NCBI GenBank assembly: GCA_025353105.1
Contig: JANXRG010000035.1
Span: 62,001-126,000 of the forward strand
Source: Verrucomicrobiota bacterium
GTDB lineage: Bacteria; Verrucomicrobiota; Verrucomicrobiia; Chthoniobacterales; SZAS-18
Reading direction: 5' to 3'
DNA length: 64,000 bases
The notes beneath the pieces are model-generated. The model saw only the letters and a program-made list of their open reading frames with translations, had not been told where the DNA came from and made no database searches. Positions within the stretch are counted from its first letter, which is position 1. Every line of letters starts with the position of its first letter. Positions 36,353 through 46,888 of this stretch are shown here, piece after piece. A program made the translations under genes and the position numbers.

Positions 36353-38104
36353 ATGAAATTCACTTCCATCCGGCGGTCCGTCCTTGCTCTTCTTGCCTCC
36401 ATGGCCAGCCTTCCCGCCCTCGGCGCCCCGGCCGACGACGTCAAATTCGAAACCGTCGCGAGCGCGTTCATCGAACAGTATCTCGCGTTCGCGCCCGGCG
36501 ATGCCACGCAATTGGGCGATCATCGTTTCGACGACCGCCTGACCGACTATGGCAACTCCGCCCGCCAGGTGCGGCTCAAGGTCTGTCGCGAAACGCTCGT
36601 GCAGCTCGCGCTGCTCAAGCCCTCGCAGTTGTCGCCCGAAAACCGCGTCGATCTGAAAATTCTCCGGCTGAATATCGGGGCGATCATTTTTAACGATTCG
36701 GATCTCAAGGAGTGGTCTTGGAATCCCGTCCTTTATAACGACAGTCTGGCCCAATCGATTTATCTCCTCGTCGCGCGGGATTTCGCACCCGCCGACATTA
36801 GGCTGCGCAATATCGAAGCGCGTTTGGCGCTGTTTCCGCGGGTGATCGCCCAGGCGAAGGAAAATTTGAAGCGCCCGCCGCGGATTCACACGGAGACCGC
36901 CATCCGGCAACTCAGCGGCGCGATCGGGCTGGTCCGCGACGGTCTTCGGGCGCTGGTCGACCAAGCGTCACCTGAACGCCGCCAGAGCATTGAACGCGCG
37001 CAGACCGCCGCGGCGGCAGCGCTGGAGGAATACAAGACGTGGATGGAAAAGGACCTCCTGCCGCGATCCGACGGTGATTTTCGGATCGGCGATCGGCTCT
37101 TCCGCCGGAAACTTCGCTTCGCGCTCGATTCCACGCTCGGCAAGGAGCAGGTGATGGTGCGGGCGGAGGCGGACCTGAAAGCCACCCGTGGCGCGATGTA
37201 CGAGACCGCGCTGCCGCTCTACCGAAAGTTGTTTCCCCAGGTGCAGGAAGCCGAGGTTGTCGCGATGGATCGGAAGAAGATTTCCCGTGTCGTGCTCGCG
37301 AAACTTGGGGAGAATCACCCAGACAACGACACGATTGTGGCCTGGGCCGAGAAGACCTTTACGACGACGACCGACTTCGTGCGGGCAAAGGACATCGTGC
37401 GGATTCCGGCCACGCCGTTGCGTGTGATTGTGATGCCGGAGTTTCAGCGCGGCGTGGCCATCGCGTATTGCGATTCGCCCGGACCGTTGGAAAAGGGCGG
37501 CCAGGCATTCTACGCGATTGAGCCGACCCCGACCGACTGGAAACCGGAGCGCGTGGAATCATTCTTCCGCGAGTACAACGAGTACATGCTGCAGGATCTG
37601 ACGATTCACGAGGCAATGCCGGGCCACTTTCTGCAGGGCGCGCACTCGAATGAATTCAAGGCGCCGACGCTGGTGCGCGCCATCTTTCAAAGCGGGACGA
37701 TGGTCGAAGGCTGGGCATGCTATGGCGAGCAGGTGATGGCGGAATTGGGCTACGGCGGTCCCGAGGTCAGGATGCAACAGCTCAAAATGCGTTTGCGATT
37801 GATCATCAATGCCATCATCGACCAGAAAATTCACACCGCCGGGATGACGGAAAAGGAAGCGCTGGATCTGATGATGAACGAGGGATTTCAGGAGGAGGGC
37901 GAAGCCGTCGCAAAGTGGCGTCGCGCTCGGCTGACCTCCGCTCAACTCTCGACCTATTTCGTGGGCGTGACCGAGATGCTGGATCTTCGGGCCGCGGCGG
38001 TCGCGAAGCAGAAAAATTCCTTCAGCCTGCGTCGCTACCACGACGCGCTCCTCTCGCACGGCAGCCCGGCGCCGCGATATTTGCGCGAGCTGCTCGGACT
38101 CTAA
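36353..38104 (+). CDS. DUF885 family protein (second copy), secreted
   Basis: DLTIHEAMPGHFLQGAHSN, MVEGWACYGEQVMAE; signal peptide. Confidence 0.88.
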   Translation: MKFTSIRRSVLALLASMASLPALGAPADDVKFETVASAFIEQYLAFAPGDATQLGDHRFDDRLTDYGNSARQVRLKVCRETLVQLALLKPSQLSPENRVDLKILRLNIGAIIFNDSDLKEWSWNPVLYNDSLAQSIYLLVARDFAPADIRLRNIEARLALFPRVIAQAKENLKRPPRIHTETAIRQLSGAIGLVRDGLRALVDQASPERRQSIERAQTAAAAALEEYKTWMEKDLLPRSDGDFRIGDRLFRRKLRFALDSTLGKEQVMVRAEADLKATRGAMYETALPLYRKLFPQVQEAEVVAMDRKKISRVVLAKLGENHPDNDTIVAWAEKTFTTTTDFVRAKDIVRIPATPLRVIVMPEFQRGVAIAYCDSPGPLEKGGQAFYAIEPTPTDWKPERVESFFREYNEYMLQDLTIHEAMPGHFLQGAHSNEFKAPTLVRAIFQSGTMVEGWACYGEQVMAELGYGGPEVRMQQLKMRLRLIINAIIDQKIHTAGMTEKEALDLMMNEGFQEEGEAVAKWRRARLTSAQLSTYFVGVTEMLDLRAAAVAKQKNSFSLRRYHDALLSHGSPAPRYLRELLGL

Positions 38105-38375
38105 GTGACGGGCCGAGCCGCGGTCGGTCCCGGTCGACCGAGCCCGGTGCGGGATCGGCTTCGTCCTTCCATCATACGAAAGCTTGCCAACCGCTGGGAA
38201 ATTGGCTGCAATGGCGGGTTGTTCCCACAACGAATTTGTCAGCCCGTTGAACGTGCTCCCGAAATTGCGTCCCGTCGGAGGAGTCGCGCTCAGCACCGGT
38301 GGATCGGCCCGCGGGGCCGCCCCGGATGGCTGACGAAGTCGAAAAACTTGGCCTGGTCCGCTTGAAAATCCCCCT

Positions 38376-39785
38376 ATGAAAACAATCCCCGTAAAATTAA
38401 GCCGCCTTGGAATCGCGCTTTGCCTTGGGCTGAGCGTTTGCCTTGCTGCACCCGTCGGCGCCGCAGGACCAACGACCGTATTCACGGGAGCGCGGATGAT
38501 CGATGGAACCGGCCGCGCGCCGGTCGAGAATGCCATTCTGGTAATCCAAGACGGAAAAATCATTTCCGCCGGGCCGGCCGCGACAACGACCTACCCGAAG
38601 GGCGCCGACACAAAAATCGTCGACCTCAAGGGTCGAACGATTATGCCGGGCCTCGTGAATGCGCACGGCCATCTTGGGCTGACCAAAGGCGATTCGCTCG
38701 CGCCCGAAAACTACTCGCGCGAGAACGTCGCAAAACAACTGGCGCAGTACGAGGCGTATGGTGTCACGGGAATTCTCTCGCTCGGGCTGAATCGCGCCAT
38801 CATCTACGACTGGCGCAATGAACAGAAAGCCGGAAAGCTGCCCGGCGCGGATATCTTTATCGGCGACCGGGGAATTGGCGTCATCAAGGGTGCGCCGCCG
38901 CTGAACGTGGCCGACGAACAGGTTTATCGCCCCACGACGCCCGAAGAAGCGCGTGCCGCCGTGCGCGAGATGGCGGCCCGGCATCCGGACATGTTGAAGA
39001 TCTGGCTCGACGATCTTTTTGGCAGCGCCGCAAAGATGCCGCCGGAAATTTTTTCGGCCCTGATCGCGGAGGCGCACGCGGCGGTGGACGAAGCGCACAA
39101 GAAGGGATTGCGCGTGGCGGCGCACGTGTTCTATCTCGCGGACGCCAAGGCGCTCCTGCAGGCCAACGTGGATGCCTTTGCTCATAGCGTGCGGGATCAG
39201 GTCGTCGATGAGGAATTCATCAAGGACATCAAGGCGCGTGGCGTGACGTATATCCCCACTCTGTCGCTGGACGAGTCACAGTTCATCTACGCGGAGGATC
39301 CAGCGTGGGCGGCGGAACCTTTTTTTACGGCGGCGGTCGATCCCGCGCTGATTGCGAAATGGAAGAGCGAGGATTACCGCACCAAGCTCGCGGCCCATCC
39401 CAACACATCGAAGAACCGGGCCGCCTCGGCGAACGGCTTGAAAAACGTGAAGCTGCTCTTTGACAATGGGGTGCCAATTGCGCTGGGCACAGATTCGGGG
39501 GGGTTGATGTCGCGCATCCAGGGCTTCGGCGAGCATCGGGAACTGCAGCTCCTGGTCCAGGCGGGACTCAAGCCGATGGACGCGATCCTTTGCGGTACGC
39601 GGAACAGTTCCATTTTCATCGGGGCGACGGATCGCGGCACCTTGGAACCGGGCAAGCGCGCCGACTTCCTCGTGCTGGCGGGCAATCCGCTCGAGGACAT
39701 CCGCAACACGACGCGAATGGTGACGATCTATCATGACGGCAAGCCGGTGACGCCCATGGTTCCCGCCGACACGGCGGTCAAGTAG
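38376..39785 (+). CDS. Secreted amidohydrolase family protein
   Basis: Signal peptide; GRTIMPGLVNAHGHLGL, ALGTDSGGLMSRIQGFGEHREL, LEPGKRADFLVLAGNPLEDI. Confidence 0.9.
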   Translation: MKTIPVKLSRLGIALCLGLSVCLAAPVGAAGPTTVFTGARMIDGTGRAPVENAILVIQDGKIISAGPAATTTYPKGADTKIVDLKGRTIMPGLVNAHGHLGLTKGDSLAPENYSRENVAKQLAQYEAYGVTGILSLGLNRAIIYDWRNEQKAGKLPGADIFIGDRGIGVIKGAPPLNVADEQVYRPTTPEEARAAVREMAARHPDMLKIWLDDLFGSAAKMPPEIFSALIAEAHAAVDEAHKKGLRVAAHVFYLADAKALLQANVDAFAHSVRDQVVDEEFIKDIKARGVTYIPTLSLDESQFIYAEDPAWAAEPFFTAAVDPALIAKWKSEDYRTKLAAHPNTSKNRAASANGLKNVKLLFDNGVPIALGTDSGGLMSRIQGFGEHRELQLLVQAGLKPMDAILCGTRNSSIFIGATDRGTLEPGKRADFLVLAGNPLEDIRNTTRMVTIYHDGKPVTPMVPADTAVK

Positions 39786-39789
39786 TCGG

Positions 39790-40515
39790 ATGCCGCCGAA
39801 CCCGTTTGCTTGGAGATCTGAACTCGCGACGGCGGACGCGAAACCCGCCCGTCTCGAATTCTGGTTCGATTTTGCGAGCACGTATTCGTACGTGGCCGCG
39901 ATGCGGATTGAAGGAATGTGTCGCGACGCCGGAGTGGATCTCATGTGGAAACCGTTTCTGCTTGGTCCGATTTTCGCTCAGCAGGGCTCCAGCGACTCAC
40001 CCTTTAATCTCCATCCCCATCGGGGTGCGTACATGTGGCGCGACCTGGATCGCCTCTGTGCGAAATTCGACCTGCCGTGGCGGCGTCCGTCGCATTTTCC
40101 ACGAGCCTCCACGCTCGCGGCGCGGGTCGCGTGCGAAATCGCGGACAAACCCTGGGCGGGCGATTACATCGGTGGGGTTTTCGCGGCGAATTTTGGCGAG
40201 GATCGGGAAATCGGCGAACGCGCCGTGATCGTGGAAATCCTCACTGGTTTGGGTCACGACGCTGGCGAAGTCCTCGCGCTTGCGGAATCGCCGGAACGGC
40301 GCGGAATGTTGCGCGCGAATACGGAACGGGCATTTGCGATCGGCGTGTTTGGCGCACCAAATTGTTACGTCGGCGACGAGTTATTTTGGGGTGAGGAAGC
40401 GCTCGAGGACGCCGTCGCGTGGGCGCTGGGCGTGCGTCCGGTAGGCCGCACGGGATCCCCAAAAGAAAACCGCCGCCAAGCTCCGGGTAACACGGGCGAG
40501 GCGGCGGGAGGTTAG
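39790..40515 (+). CDS. DsbA family / 2-hydroxychromene-2-carboxylate isomerase-like protein
   Basis: LEFWFDFASTYSYVAAMRIEGM, FLLGPIFAQQG, AIGVFGAPNCYVGDELFWGEE. Confidence 0.88.
   Translation: MPPNPFAWRSELATADAKPARLEFWFDFASTYSYVAAMRIEGMCRDAGVDLMWKPFLLGPIFAQQGSSDSPFNLHPHRGAYMWRDLDRLCAKFDLPWRRPSHFPRASTLAARVACEIADKPWAGDYIGGVFAANFGEDREIGERAVIVEILTGLGHDAGEVLALAESPERRGMLRANTERAFAIGVFGAPNCYVGDELFWGEEALEDAVAWALGVRPVGRTGSPKENRRQAPGNTGEAAGG
40461..40507 (-). terminator. Rho-independent terminator for nrdB, embedded in 3' end of opposing CDS
   Basis: Minus strand CCGCCGCC-(22-nt loop)-GGCGGCGG followed by TTTTCTTTT. Confidence 0.8.
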
Positions 40516-40541
40516 GTGGGGGTCCCAGGGAAGTCTGATTC

Positions 40542-41603
40542 TCACCAGTCCAGCGACGCGGTTTTCTGGTACTCGGTCACTCGCGTTTCGAAGAAGTTCT
40601 TTTCTTTGCCGAGATCGATCGTTTCACCGAGCCAGGGAAACGGATTGCGGCTGCCCCAGCGGGACTTCATGCCGATGCGCTCGAGGCGTCGATCCGCGAT
40701 GTGCTCGACGTATTCATTGAAGACGTTCGCGTTCAACCCAAGGATGCCGGTGGGCAGGCAATCCTGCGCGTAGGCAATCTCGAGTTCGACGGCTTTCTCG
40801 ATCATCGCGAGGATTTCCGCCTGCAATTCCGACGTCCACGCCTCAGGGTTCTCCTCCTTCACGCCGTTGATGAGGTCGATGCCAAAGTTCAGGTGGATCG
40901 ACTCGTCGCGCATGATGTACTCGAACTGCTCGCCGATTCCGACCATGCGGTTCTGGCGCTTGAACGAGAGCATCATGACGAAGCCCGAGTAGAAGAAGAT
41001 GCCTTCCATGATGACGTAGAAGCCGACGAGGTTCTTGATGAACTTCTGGATGCCTTCGAGGCTGTCCGTCGTGAAATTCGGATTCGCCAGATCCTCGGTG
41101 AGCGTCATTTCGAACGCGTCCTTGTCGTTGATGCTGTTCACCTCGTGATACATGTTGAAGACCTCGCGCTGGTCAAGCGAGAGCGACTCCACGATGTAAT
41201 GGAAAGTGTGCGTGTGGATGGCCTCCTCGAAGGCCTGGCGCAGCAGGTACTGCCGGCATTCCGGGTTTGTGACGTGCTTGAAGACCGCGAGTACGATGTT
41301 ATTGCCGACCAGCGACTCGGCGGTCGAGAAGAAGCCAAGATTGCGCATGATCACGCGGCGTTCGTCCGGCGTGAGGCGGTTGGATTTCCAGAGCTCGACG
41401 TCGCGCTGCATGGGCACCTCGGTGGGCATCCAATGGTTGGCGCAACCGTTGAGGTAATGCTCCCAGGCCCACTGGTATTTCAGCGGCATGAGTTGGTTCA
41501 CATCGACCGACTTGCAGTTGATGAGGCGCTTGTCCTCGGGATTGATGCGTTTGCTCAGATCGTGAGAGGTTGGGCGTTCGCCCGTGGCGTTACAGCAGGA
41601 CAT
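40542..41603 (-). CDS. nrdB: Ribonucleoside-diphosphate reductase beta subunit
   Basis: [64 protein letters not shown]. Confidence 0.95.
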   Translation of the reverse strand: MSCCNATGERPTSHDLSKRINPEDKRLINCKSVDVNQLMPLKYQWAWEHYLNGCANHWMPTEVPMQRDVELWKSNRLTPDERRVIMRNLGFFSTAESLVGNNIVLAVFKHVTNPECRQYLLRQAFEEAIHTHTFHYIVESLSLDQREVFNMYHEVNSINDKDAFEMTLTEDLANPNFTTDSLEGIQKFIKNLVGFYVIMEGIFFYSGFVMMLSFKRQNRMVGIGEQFEYIMRDESIHLNFGIDLINGVKEENPEAWTSELQAEILAMIEKAVELEIAYAQDCLPTGILGLNANVFNEYVEHIADRRLERIGMKSRWGSRNPFPWLGETIDLGKEKNFFETRVTEYQKTASLDW

Positions 41604-41658
41604 ATACAGCTAGGTTCCTTGGATGGTTAGGTGAGGTGACGGGGGAGGTGAAATCCGG

Positions 41659-44586
41659 CTATTGGCACGCTTCGCACGTGGGATCGAGCACGCTGCAGGC
41701 CTGAACATTGGTCATGTCGGTGGCTGCGGCGATGACCACGGCGGGTGCGTCGACGCGTGCCGCGGGCGTGGCGGGATCGCGATCGATCTTGATGTTCGCC
41801 GACGCGCTCTTGTTTTTCATCCAGCGTGGCTGCATCCCGCGCTTGTTGATATCGAGCGTGGACTTCTCGATCTGCGTGGCGGCAAGGGTGCGCAGGTAAT
41901 AGGTCGTCTTCAGACCCTTGCGCCACCCCAGCAAATACATGTCGTTCAGCTTTCGGCCGTTCGGCGCCGCCATGTAGAGGTTGAGTGACTGGCCCATGTC
42001 GATCCACTTCTGCCGCCGGCTCGCGCACTCGATGAGCCAGTGCGTATCGATCTGAAAGGCGGTGCGGAATGTTTCCTTGATGTCGTCGGGGATGCGCTCG
42101 ATTTCACCGAGTTCGCCGTCAAAATACTTGAGGTCATTGACCATCTCGTCGTCCCACAACTGGCGCGCCTTGAGCGCCTCGATGAGGTAATCGTTGATCG
42201 TCGTGAAATCGCCCGAGAGGTTCGCTTTTACGAACAGGTTCTTGTACATCGGCTCGATCGACTGGCTTACCCCGACAATGTTCGAGATCGTTGCGGTGGG
42301 CGCGATGGCCATGCAGTTGGAGTTGCGCATGCCGTGCGCCTTAATCGCCTCGCGCACCCTGGCCCAGTCCATCGTGATGGAACGATCCACGTCCACGTTG
42401 CCGCCGCGCTCCTTCAAGAGCAAATCGGCGCTGTCGTAGGGCAGCAGTCCGCGGTCCCACTTCGAGCCGCGGAAGCTCTGGTAGGAGCCGCGCTCACGGG
42501 CGAGCTCGGTGCTGGCGAGGATGGCGAAGTACGAAATCGCCTCCATGGATCGATCCGCGAATTCCACGGCCGCGTCGCTCGCGTAACCAATCCCGAGCTT
42601 GTAAAGCGCGTCCTGGAAACCCATCAGTCCCAGGCCAACCGGGCGATGCTTGAGATTGGCGTTTCGCGCCTCGGCAATCGGGTAATAATTGATGTCGATG
42701 ACGTTATCGAGCATCCGCATCGCGGTGCGAATCGTGTCGCCGAGCAGCGCGTGATCGATGCCGTCCGCCGTGACGTGGGCGGAGAGGTTGATCGATCCGA
42801 GATTGCAGACCGCGACCTCATCTTCCGACGTATTCAAGAGTATCTCGGTGCAAAGATTCGATGAATGCACCACGCCCATGTGGTCCTGCGGCGAGCAGAT
42901 GTTCGAGGGATCCTTGAACGTGATCCAAGGATGTCCCGTCTCGAAGAGCAGCGTGAGCATCTTGCGCCAGAGCTGGACGGCCTCGAGCCGGCGGAAATGC
43001 TTGAGCTCGCCGCGATCCGCCATCGCCTCGTATTCGGTGTAGCGCTCCTCGAACGCGCGGCCGTAAAGATCATGCAGATCCGGCACGTCGGCCGGGCTGA
43101 AGAGCGTCCAGGGACCGCCTTGCGCCACGCGCTTCATGAACAAATCGGGAATCCAGTTCGCCGTGTTCATGTCGTGCGTGCGTCGCCGCTCGTCGCCGGT
43201 GTTCTTGCGCAGTTCGAGGAAATCCTCGATGTCGAGGTGCCACGTCTCGAGGTACGCGCACATCGCGCCCTTGCGCTTGCCGCCCTGGTTCACCGCCACC
43301 GCCGTGTCGTTGGCCACCTTGAGAAACGGCACCACGCCCTGACTCTCGCCGTTCGTGCCGCGGATCAGCGTGCCGGTTGCGCGCACGTTGGTCCAATCGT
43401 TACCGAGGCCGCCCGCCCATTTCGAGAGCTTGGCGTCGTCGGAGATGACCTTGAAAATATGGTCGAGGTCGTCCATCACCGTGCTCAGGTAGCACGAGGA
43501 AAGCTGCGGATGGAGCGTGCCGCTGTTGAAAAGCGTGGGCGTGCTCGAGGTGAACCGGAACGTGGAGAGCAACTCGTAGAACTCGATCGCCTTCTCGTTT
43601 TTCGCGTCGCCTTCCACGATGGCCAGGCCCATCGCCACCCGCATCCAGAAAAATTGCGGCACCTCGAAACGACGCCCGCGATGATGCAGCAGGTAGCGGT
43701 CATACACCGTCTGGATGCCCATGTATTGGAACTGCCGGTCGCGTTCCGGCTTCATCGCCGCAGACAGCCGCGGGAGATCAAAATTCAATAGGCTGGAGTC
43801 CAGCCGGCCGACCTCGACGCCGAACTCGATGTGCTGCGCGAAGCGCTCCCGGTGCGCCTGGGCGACATTCGTCGGATCGATGTTGGTGGTGGTGAAGACC
43901 TCTCGGTAAATCGCGTTCAGCAGCAGGCGCGCGGAGACGTAGCTGTACGTCGGGTCGCGTTCGACCCGCGCCTTGGCGGCAAAGAGCATCGCCTTCTCGA
44001 CCTCGTGCAACTGCAGGCCGTCGTACACGTTGCGCAAGGTTTCCTGCGCGAGTTCGCGCCAATCGCAAATCGACTCGTAGCCCGCGCACGCGCGAATCAG
44101 TTCCCGGCGGATCTCCTGCACGTCCAGCGGCTGCTGGGTGCCGTCGGCCAGCGTCACGGCAATTTGCGGCTCCGTGGAAGCCGGCGCGCCATCTTTCGTC
44201 CCGTTCAGCAGTCGGGCCTTCCGGCGTTCCTCGCGGAACAGGATGTAGCCGCGCGCCACGGCGTGCTTCCCGGCAAACATCAGCTCCGTCTCGACGAGGT
44301 CCTGGATCAACTCGATTTCTAGGTCGCGGCCCGACCGTGCGGCCGTCACGGACTTCTGCACGACGGATTGCGTCAGGCAATCGACATCGAGCCGGACGGA
44401 ATCGGGCAGGAGGGCGTCGCGACCCAGCTCAAGCACGTCGCGAAAGGCGCCTTCGATGGCCAGCGAGACGCGGGCCTCATCGAACGGTACGGCGCGGCCG
44501 TCCCGCTTTCGCACCGTCAAGGGCGCGGCTTCGGGGGCGACGGGGATTTCGAGCTTGAAGAGCGGCTGGGATTCGGGCGCGGGCAT
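41659..44586 (-). CDS. nrdA: Ribonucleoside-diphosphate reductase alpha subunit (with N-terminal ATP-cone)
   Basis: [20 protein letters not shown] cone; [28 protein letters not shown]-terminal [12 protein letters not shown]. Confidence 0.96.
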   Translation of the reverse strand: MPAPESQPLFKLEIPVAPEAAPLTVRKRDGRAVPFDEARVSLAIEGAFRDVLELGRDALLPDSVRLDVDCLTQSVVQKSVTAARSGRDLEIELIQDLVETELMFAGKHAVARGYILFREERRKARLLNGTKDGAPASTEPQIAVTLADGTQQPLDVQEIRRELIRACAGYESICDWRELAQETLRNVYDGLQLHEVEKAMLFAAKARVERDPTYSYVSARLLLNAIYREVFTTTNIDPTNVAQAHRERFAQHIEFGVEVGRLDSSLLNFDLPRLSAAMKPERDRQFQYMGIQTVYDRYLLHHRGRRFEVPQFFWMRVAMGLAIVEGDAKNEKAIEFYELLSTFRFTSSTPTLFNSGTLHPQLSSCYLSTVMDDLDHIFKVISDDAKLSKWAGGLGNDWTNVRATGTLIRGTNGESQGVVPFLKVANDTAVAVNQGGKRKGAMCAYLETWHLDIEDFLELRKNTGDERRRTHDMNTANWIPDLFMKRVAQGGPWTLFSPADVPDLHDLYGRAFEERYTEYEAMADRGELKHFRRLEAVQLWRKMLTLLFETGHPWITFKDPSNICSPQDHMGVVHSSNLCTEILLNTSEDEVAVCNLGSINLSAHVTADGIDHALLGDTIRTAMRMLDNVIDINYYPIAEARNANLKHRPVGLGLMGFQDALYKLGIGYASDAAVEFADRSMEAISYFAILASTELARERGSYQSFRGSKWDRGLLPYDSADLLLKERGGNVDVDRSITMDWARVREAIKAHGMRNSNCMAIAPTATISNIVGVSQSIEPMYKNLFVKANLSGDFTTINDYLIEALKARQLWDDEMVNDLKYFDGELGEIERIPDDIKETFRTAFQIDTHWLIECASRRQKWIDMGQSLNLYMAAPNGRKLNDMYLLGWRKGLKTTYYLRTLAATQIEKSTLDINKRGMQPRWMKNKSASANIKIDRDPATPAARVDAPAVVIAAATDMTNVQACSVLDPTCEACQ

Positions 44587-44600
44587 GGACGGGACAACGG

Positions 44601-44703
44601 GTTAAGGGTGCTGGCAGGGGGGAGGGCGAGCGGTACAACAGGTGGGATGTTCCTGACGGCGTCCGAGACCGCTCTTGCCCGCCCGGCATCCCCCAATCTT
44701 AAC
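44601..44703 (-). promoter_or_regulatory. Candidate structured leader RNA / long imperfect hairpin upstream of nrdA
   Basis: GTTAAG(44601-44606)/CTTAAC(44698-44703); GGTGCTGG/CCGGCATC-type helix; GGGC(44624-44627)/GCCC(44677-44680); GAGCGGT(44628-44634)/ACCGCTC(44668-44674). Confidence 0.45.
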
Positions 44704-44802
44704 GAGGGCACCGCACGAGACCGCAGAATCGGCTGGACCTCCCTTCGTCGGCGAACAAGCGGCTTCAGAAGTCATCTTCCGAATCCGCTCTCTCACCGAC
44801 GC

Positions 44803-44822
44803 AGCTACTACAGGTAGTAGCT
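44803..44822. promoter_or_regulatory. 20-bp palindrome AGCTACTAC-AG-GTAGTAGCT upstream of nrdA, candidate operator
   Basis: Perfect 9-bp arms with 2-bp spacer in the nrdA upstream region. Confidence 0.5.
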
Positions 44823-44982
44823 AGGCTTCATTCGAAGCGCAACGAGTAGAGCATTCCGCAGAAATGCGATCAACATAATTCGCTTCTCAAAAGTGAATTT
44901 TTCAGAGCGGAAGCCCTAAATTTTACTTGCGCTATGGCCAAAGCATCACCCGTCTTGGCCTGATTTTTCTCGCGTCGCAGAA

Positions 44983-46011
44983 TTACTTTGCGGCGGATTC
45001 GTCGCCGAGATATTCACCGGTCGCGAGATAGCTCGTGACGTAGTCCGCGACACTTTCGGCCAAGGGAGACGCGGCGGGTAGTGTGGGAGCCGCGTCCCGC
45101 AATTTGGCAACGTCGGCTTGCGTGAAATATTGATATTTTCCGCGCAGCTCCTCCGGCATCTCAATGAATTCAACCTTTGCGGGTTTTCCCAGCGCCTTGA
45201 AAATAGCGTCGGTGAGCTGGAGCCACGTGCTGGCGACGCCCGAGCCGACATTAAACAGGCCCGTCGCCGCGGGGTTTTCCGCCAGCGCGAGCGTCATCGC
45301 GACCGCGTCCTTCACGTACAGAAAATCGCGCTTCTGTTCGCCGTCGCGGTAATCGGGCCGGTAGCTCTTGAACAATTGCACGCGGCCGGTCTCGACGATT
45401 TGGCCATACGCCTTGTGCACGAGCGAGCGCATGTCGCCCTTGTGCGACTCGTTGGGTCCAAACACGTTAAAATACTTTATTCCCGTGATGCGGTGCAGCA
45501 TTCCGCGGCGCAATGCGTGGAGATCGAAGAGGTGTTTCGAGTAGCCATACATGTTGAGTGGCCGGAGCGGAGCGAGCTTGGACTCGTCGCGGTCGTCCAT
45601 GCCCCGTGTGCCGTCGCCGTAGGTCGCCGCGGAGGATGCGTAGACGAAGCGTGCCCCGCGACGCAGCGCCCAGTCGGCGAGGAATTTGGTGTAGTTGAAA
45701 TTGTTTCCGATGAGATAGGACGCATCCTTCTGGGTCGTGGACGAGCAGGCACCGAGGTGAAAGACGGTGGTGATATCCTCCAGAGTGGTGCGCTCTTCCT
45801 CGACGCGGCGCGCCAGATCGTCAGCTTCAAGATAGTCATCGAACCGCAACGGGGTGAGGTTTTTCCACTTTTCGTCGTGGCCGAGAAAATCGGTGACCAG
45901 GATGCGGTCAAGGCCGCGGCGATTAAGCCCCCAGATCAGCGCGGAGCCGATGAATCCGGCGCCTCCGGTGACGAGGATGCGGCCTCTGCTCAAATCGTGC
46001 TCGGTCGGCAT
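44983..46011 (-). CDS. hldD: ADP-glyceromanno-heptose 6-epimerase
   Basis: ILVTGGAGFIGSALIWGLNRRGLDRILVTDFLGHDEKWKNL, YASSAATYGDGTRG, YGYSKHLFD, LYVKDAV. Confidence 0.93.
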   Translation of the reverse strand: MPTEHDLSRGRILVTGGAGFIGSALIWGLNRRGLDRILVTDFLGHDEKWKNLTPLRFDDYLEADDLARRVEEERTTLEDITTVFHLGACSSTTQKDASYLIGNNFNYTKFLADWALRRGARFVYASSAATYGDGTRGMDDRDESKLAPLRPLNMYGYSKHLFDLHALRRGMLHRITGIKYFNVFGPNESHKGDMRSLVHKAYGQIVETGRVQLFKSYRPDYRDGEQKRDFLYVKDAVAMTLALAENPAATGLFNVGSGVASTWLQLTDAIFKALGKPAKVEFIEMPEELRGKYQYFTQADVAKLRDAAPTLPAASPLAESVADYVTSYLATGEYLGDESAAK

Positions 46012-46093
46012 GGTCTGAGATTAGGCCGGGATGCGCCGCGTGCAATCGCGGCGGTGAGAACGAGCTGGAACGTCCACGTCGCCCGCCTCCGCC

Positions 46094-46882
46094 CTAAATC
46101 CACCGCGGCTTCCCGGGCGCGCCCTCGATCAACTCGTGTTTGTGCAGCAGCCGGCCGAACTCGCCGATCGCGCGCTTCTCCGCCTCACCCAAATCGTAAC
46201 GAATGCATTGCATGAGGTAAAAGCGCGCAAATTCGGGATGGGCCCCGCCGTGCCGGCCAATCACCGCCTCCAATCGTCTCATGTTTTCCTGTTTCCATCT
46301 GCGCAGCATCCGCGCGAGCCGCGTCGCCCCCCTCACGCCCTCCCGCACGAGCCAGGCCGCGAAGACAAATGGCAGCCCGGTCATCCGGTGCCACTCCGCG
46401 CCAAGATCCAGAATTTCAAAGCGATCGCCGTGCGCCGCGCGAAAACGATTCGCCTGGTCGCCAATCAACAGCAGGCCTTCGTCCCGCCGCGGCTCGGGCG
46501 GCGTCTCCAGAACCGAAGCGTCAAAATCCTCGTACCGCGGGTGAAGCGAGTGAAACTCCGCGAGCAACACGCGCAACAGGTGCGACGACGAGCGCGACGA
46601 CGGATCGAGCCGGACGCGGCGGAGCGACTGGATCGGCCCGCGATGCGCGAGAAAAACCGAGTGCACCGACCCGTGGCACGCGATCGCGGCGCGGTCGACG
46701 ATCGCGTAATGCGGATTTCGCATCCACTCAAAGATCGGACAGAGCCCGGCGTCGAGTTCGCCCGCCGCGAGCTTGTCCGCCAACGCCGCAGGCTGATGAA
46801 AGCTGACCTCACGCGCATGGCCGTAGATCAGCGGCTTGGCGTTGAGATAGCGCACGCAGCCAATGCGGGGGAGCCGTTGCAC
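46094..46882 (-). CDS. mqnA: Chorismate dehydratase (menaquinone futalosine pathway)
   Basis: RIGCVRYLNAKPLIYG, GELDAGLCPIFEWMR, LGAEWHRMTGLPFVFAAWLVREG; adjacent to mqnE. Confidence 0.92.
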   Translation of the reverse strand: MQRLPRIGCVRYLNAKPLIYGHAREVSFHQPAALADKLAAGELDAGLCPIFEWMRNPHYAIVDRAAIACHGSVHSVFLAHRGPIQSLRRVRLDPSSRSSSHLLRVLLAEFHSLHPRYEDFDASVLETPPEPRRDEGLLLIGDQANRFRAAHGDRFEILDLGAEWHRMTGLPFVFAAWLVREGVRGATRLARMLRRWKQENMRRLEAVIGRHGGAHPEFARFYLMQCIRYDLGEAEKRAIGEFGRLLHKHELIEGAPGKPRWI

Positions 46883-46888
46883 GGGGAG

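Noticed and set aside
37559-38563. 334-aa minus-strand ORF spanning the DUF885-amidohydrolase gap
   Set aside because: Mostly antisense to two solid + strand genes; the gap part is low-complexity Pro/Arg/Ala translation.
44601-44703. Identification of the nrdA-upstream hairpin as 4.5S SRP RNA, 6S RNA or a cobalamin riboswitch
   Set aside because: No GGAAGGAAGCAGC-type SRP tip and no cobalamin-box sequence on either strand; 6S cannot be judged by eye, so it is left unassigned.
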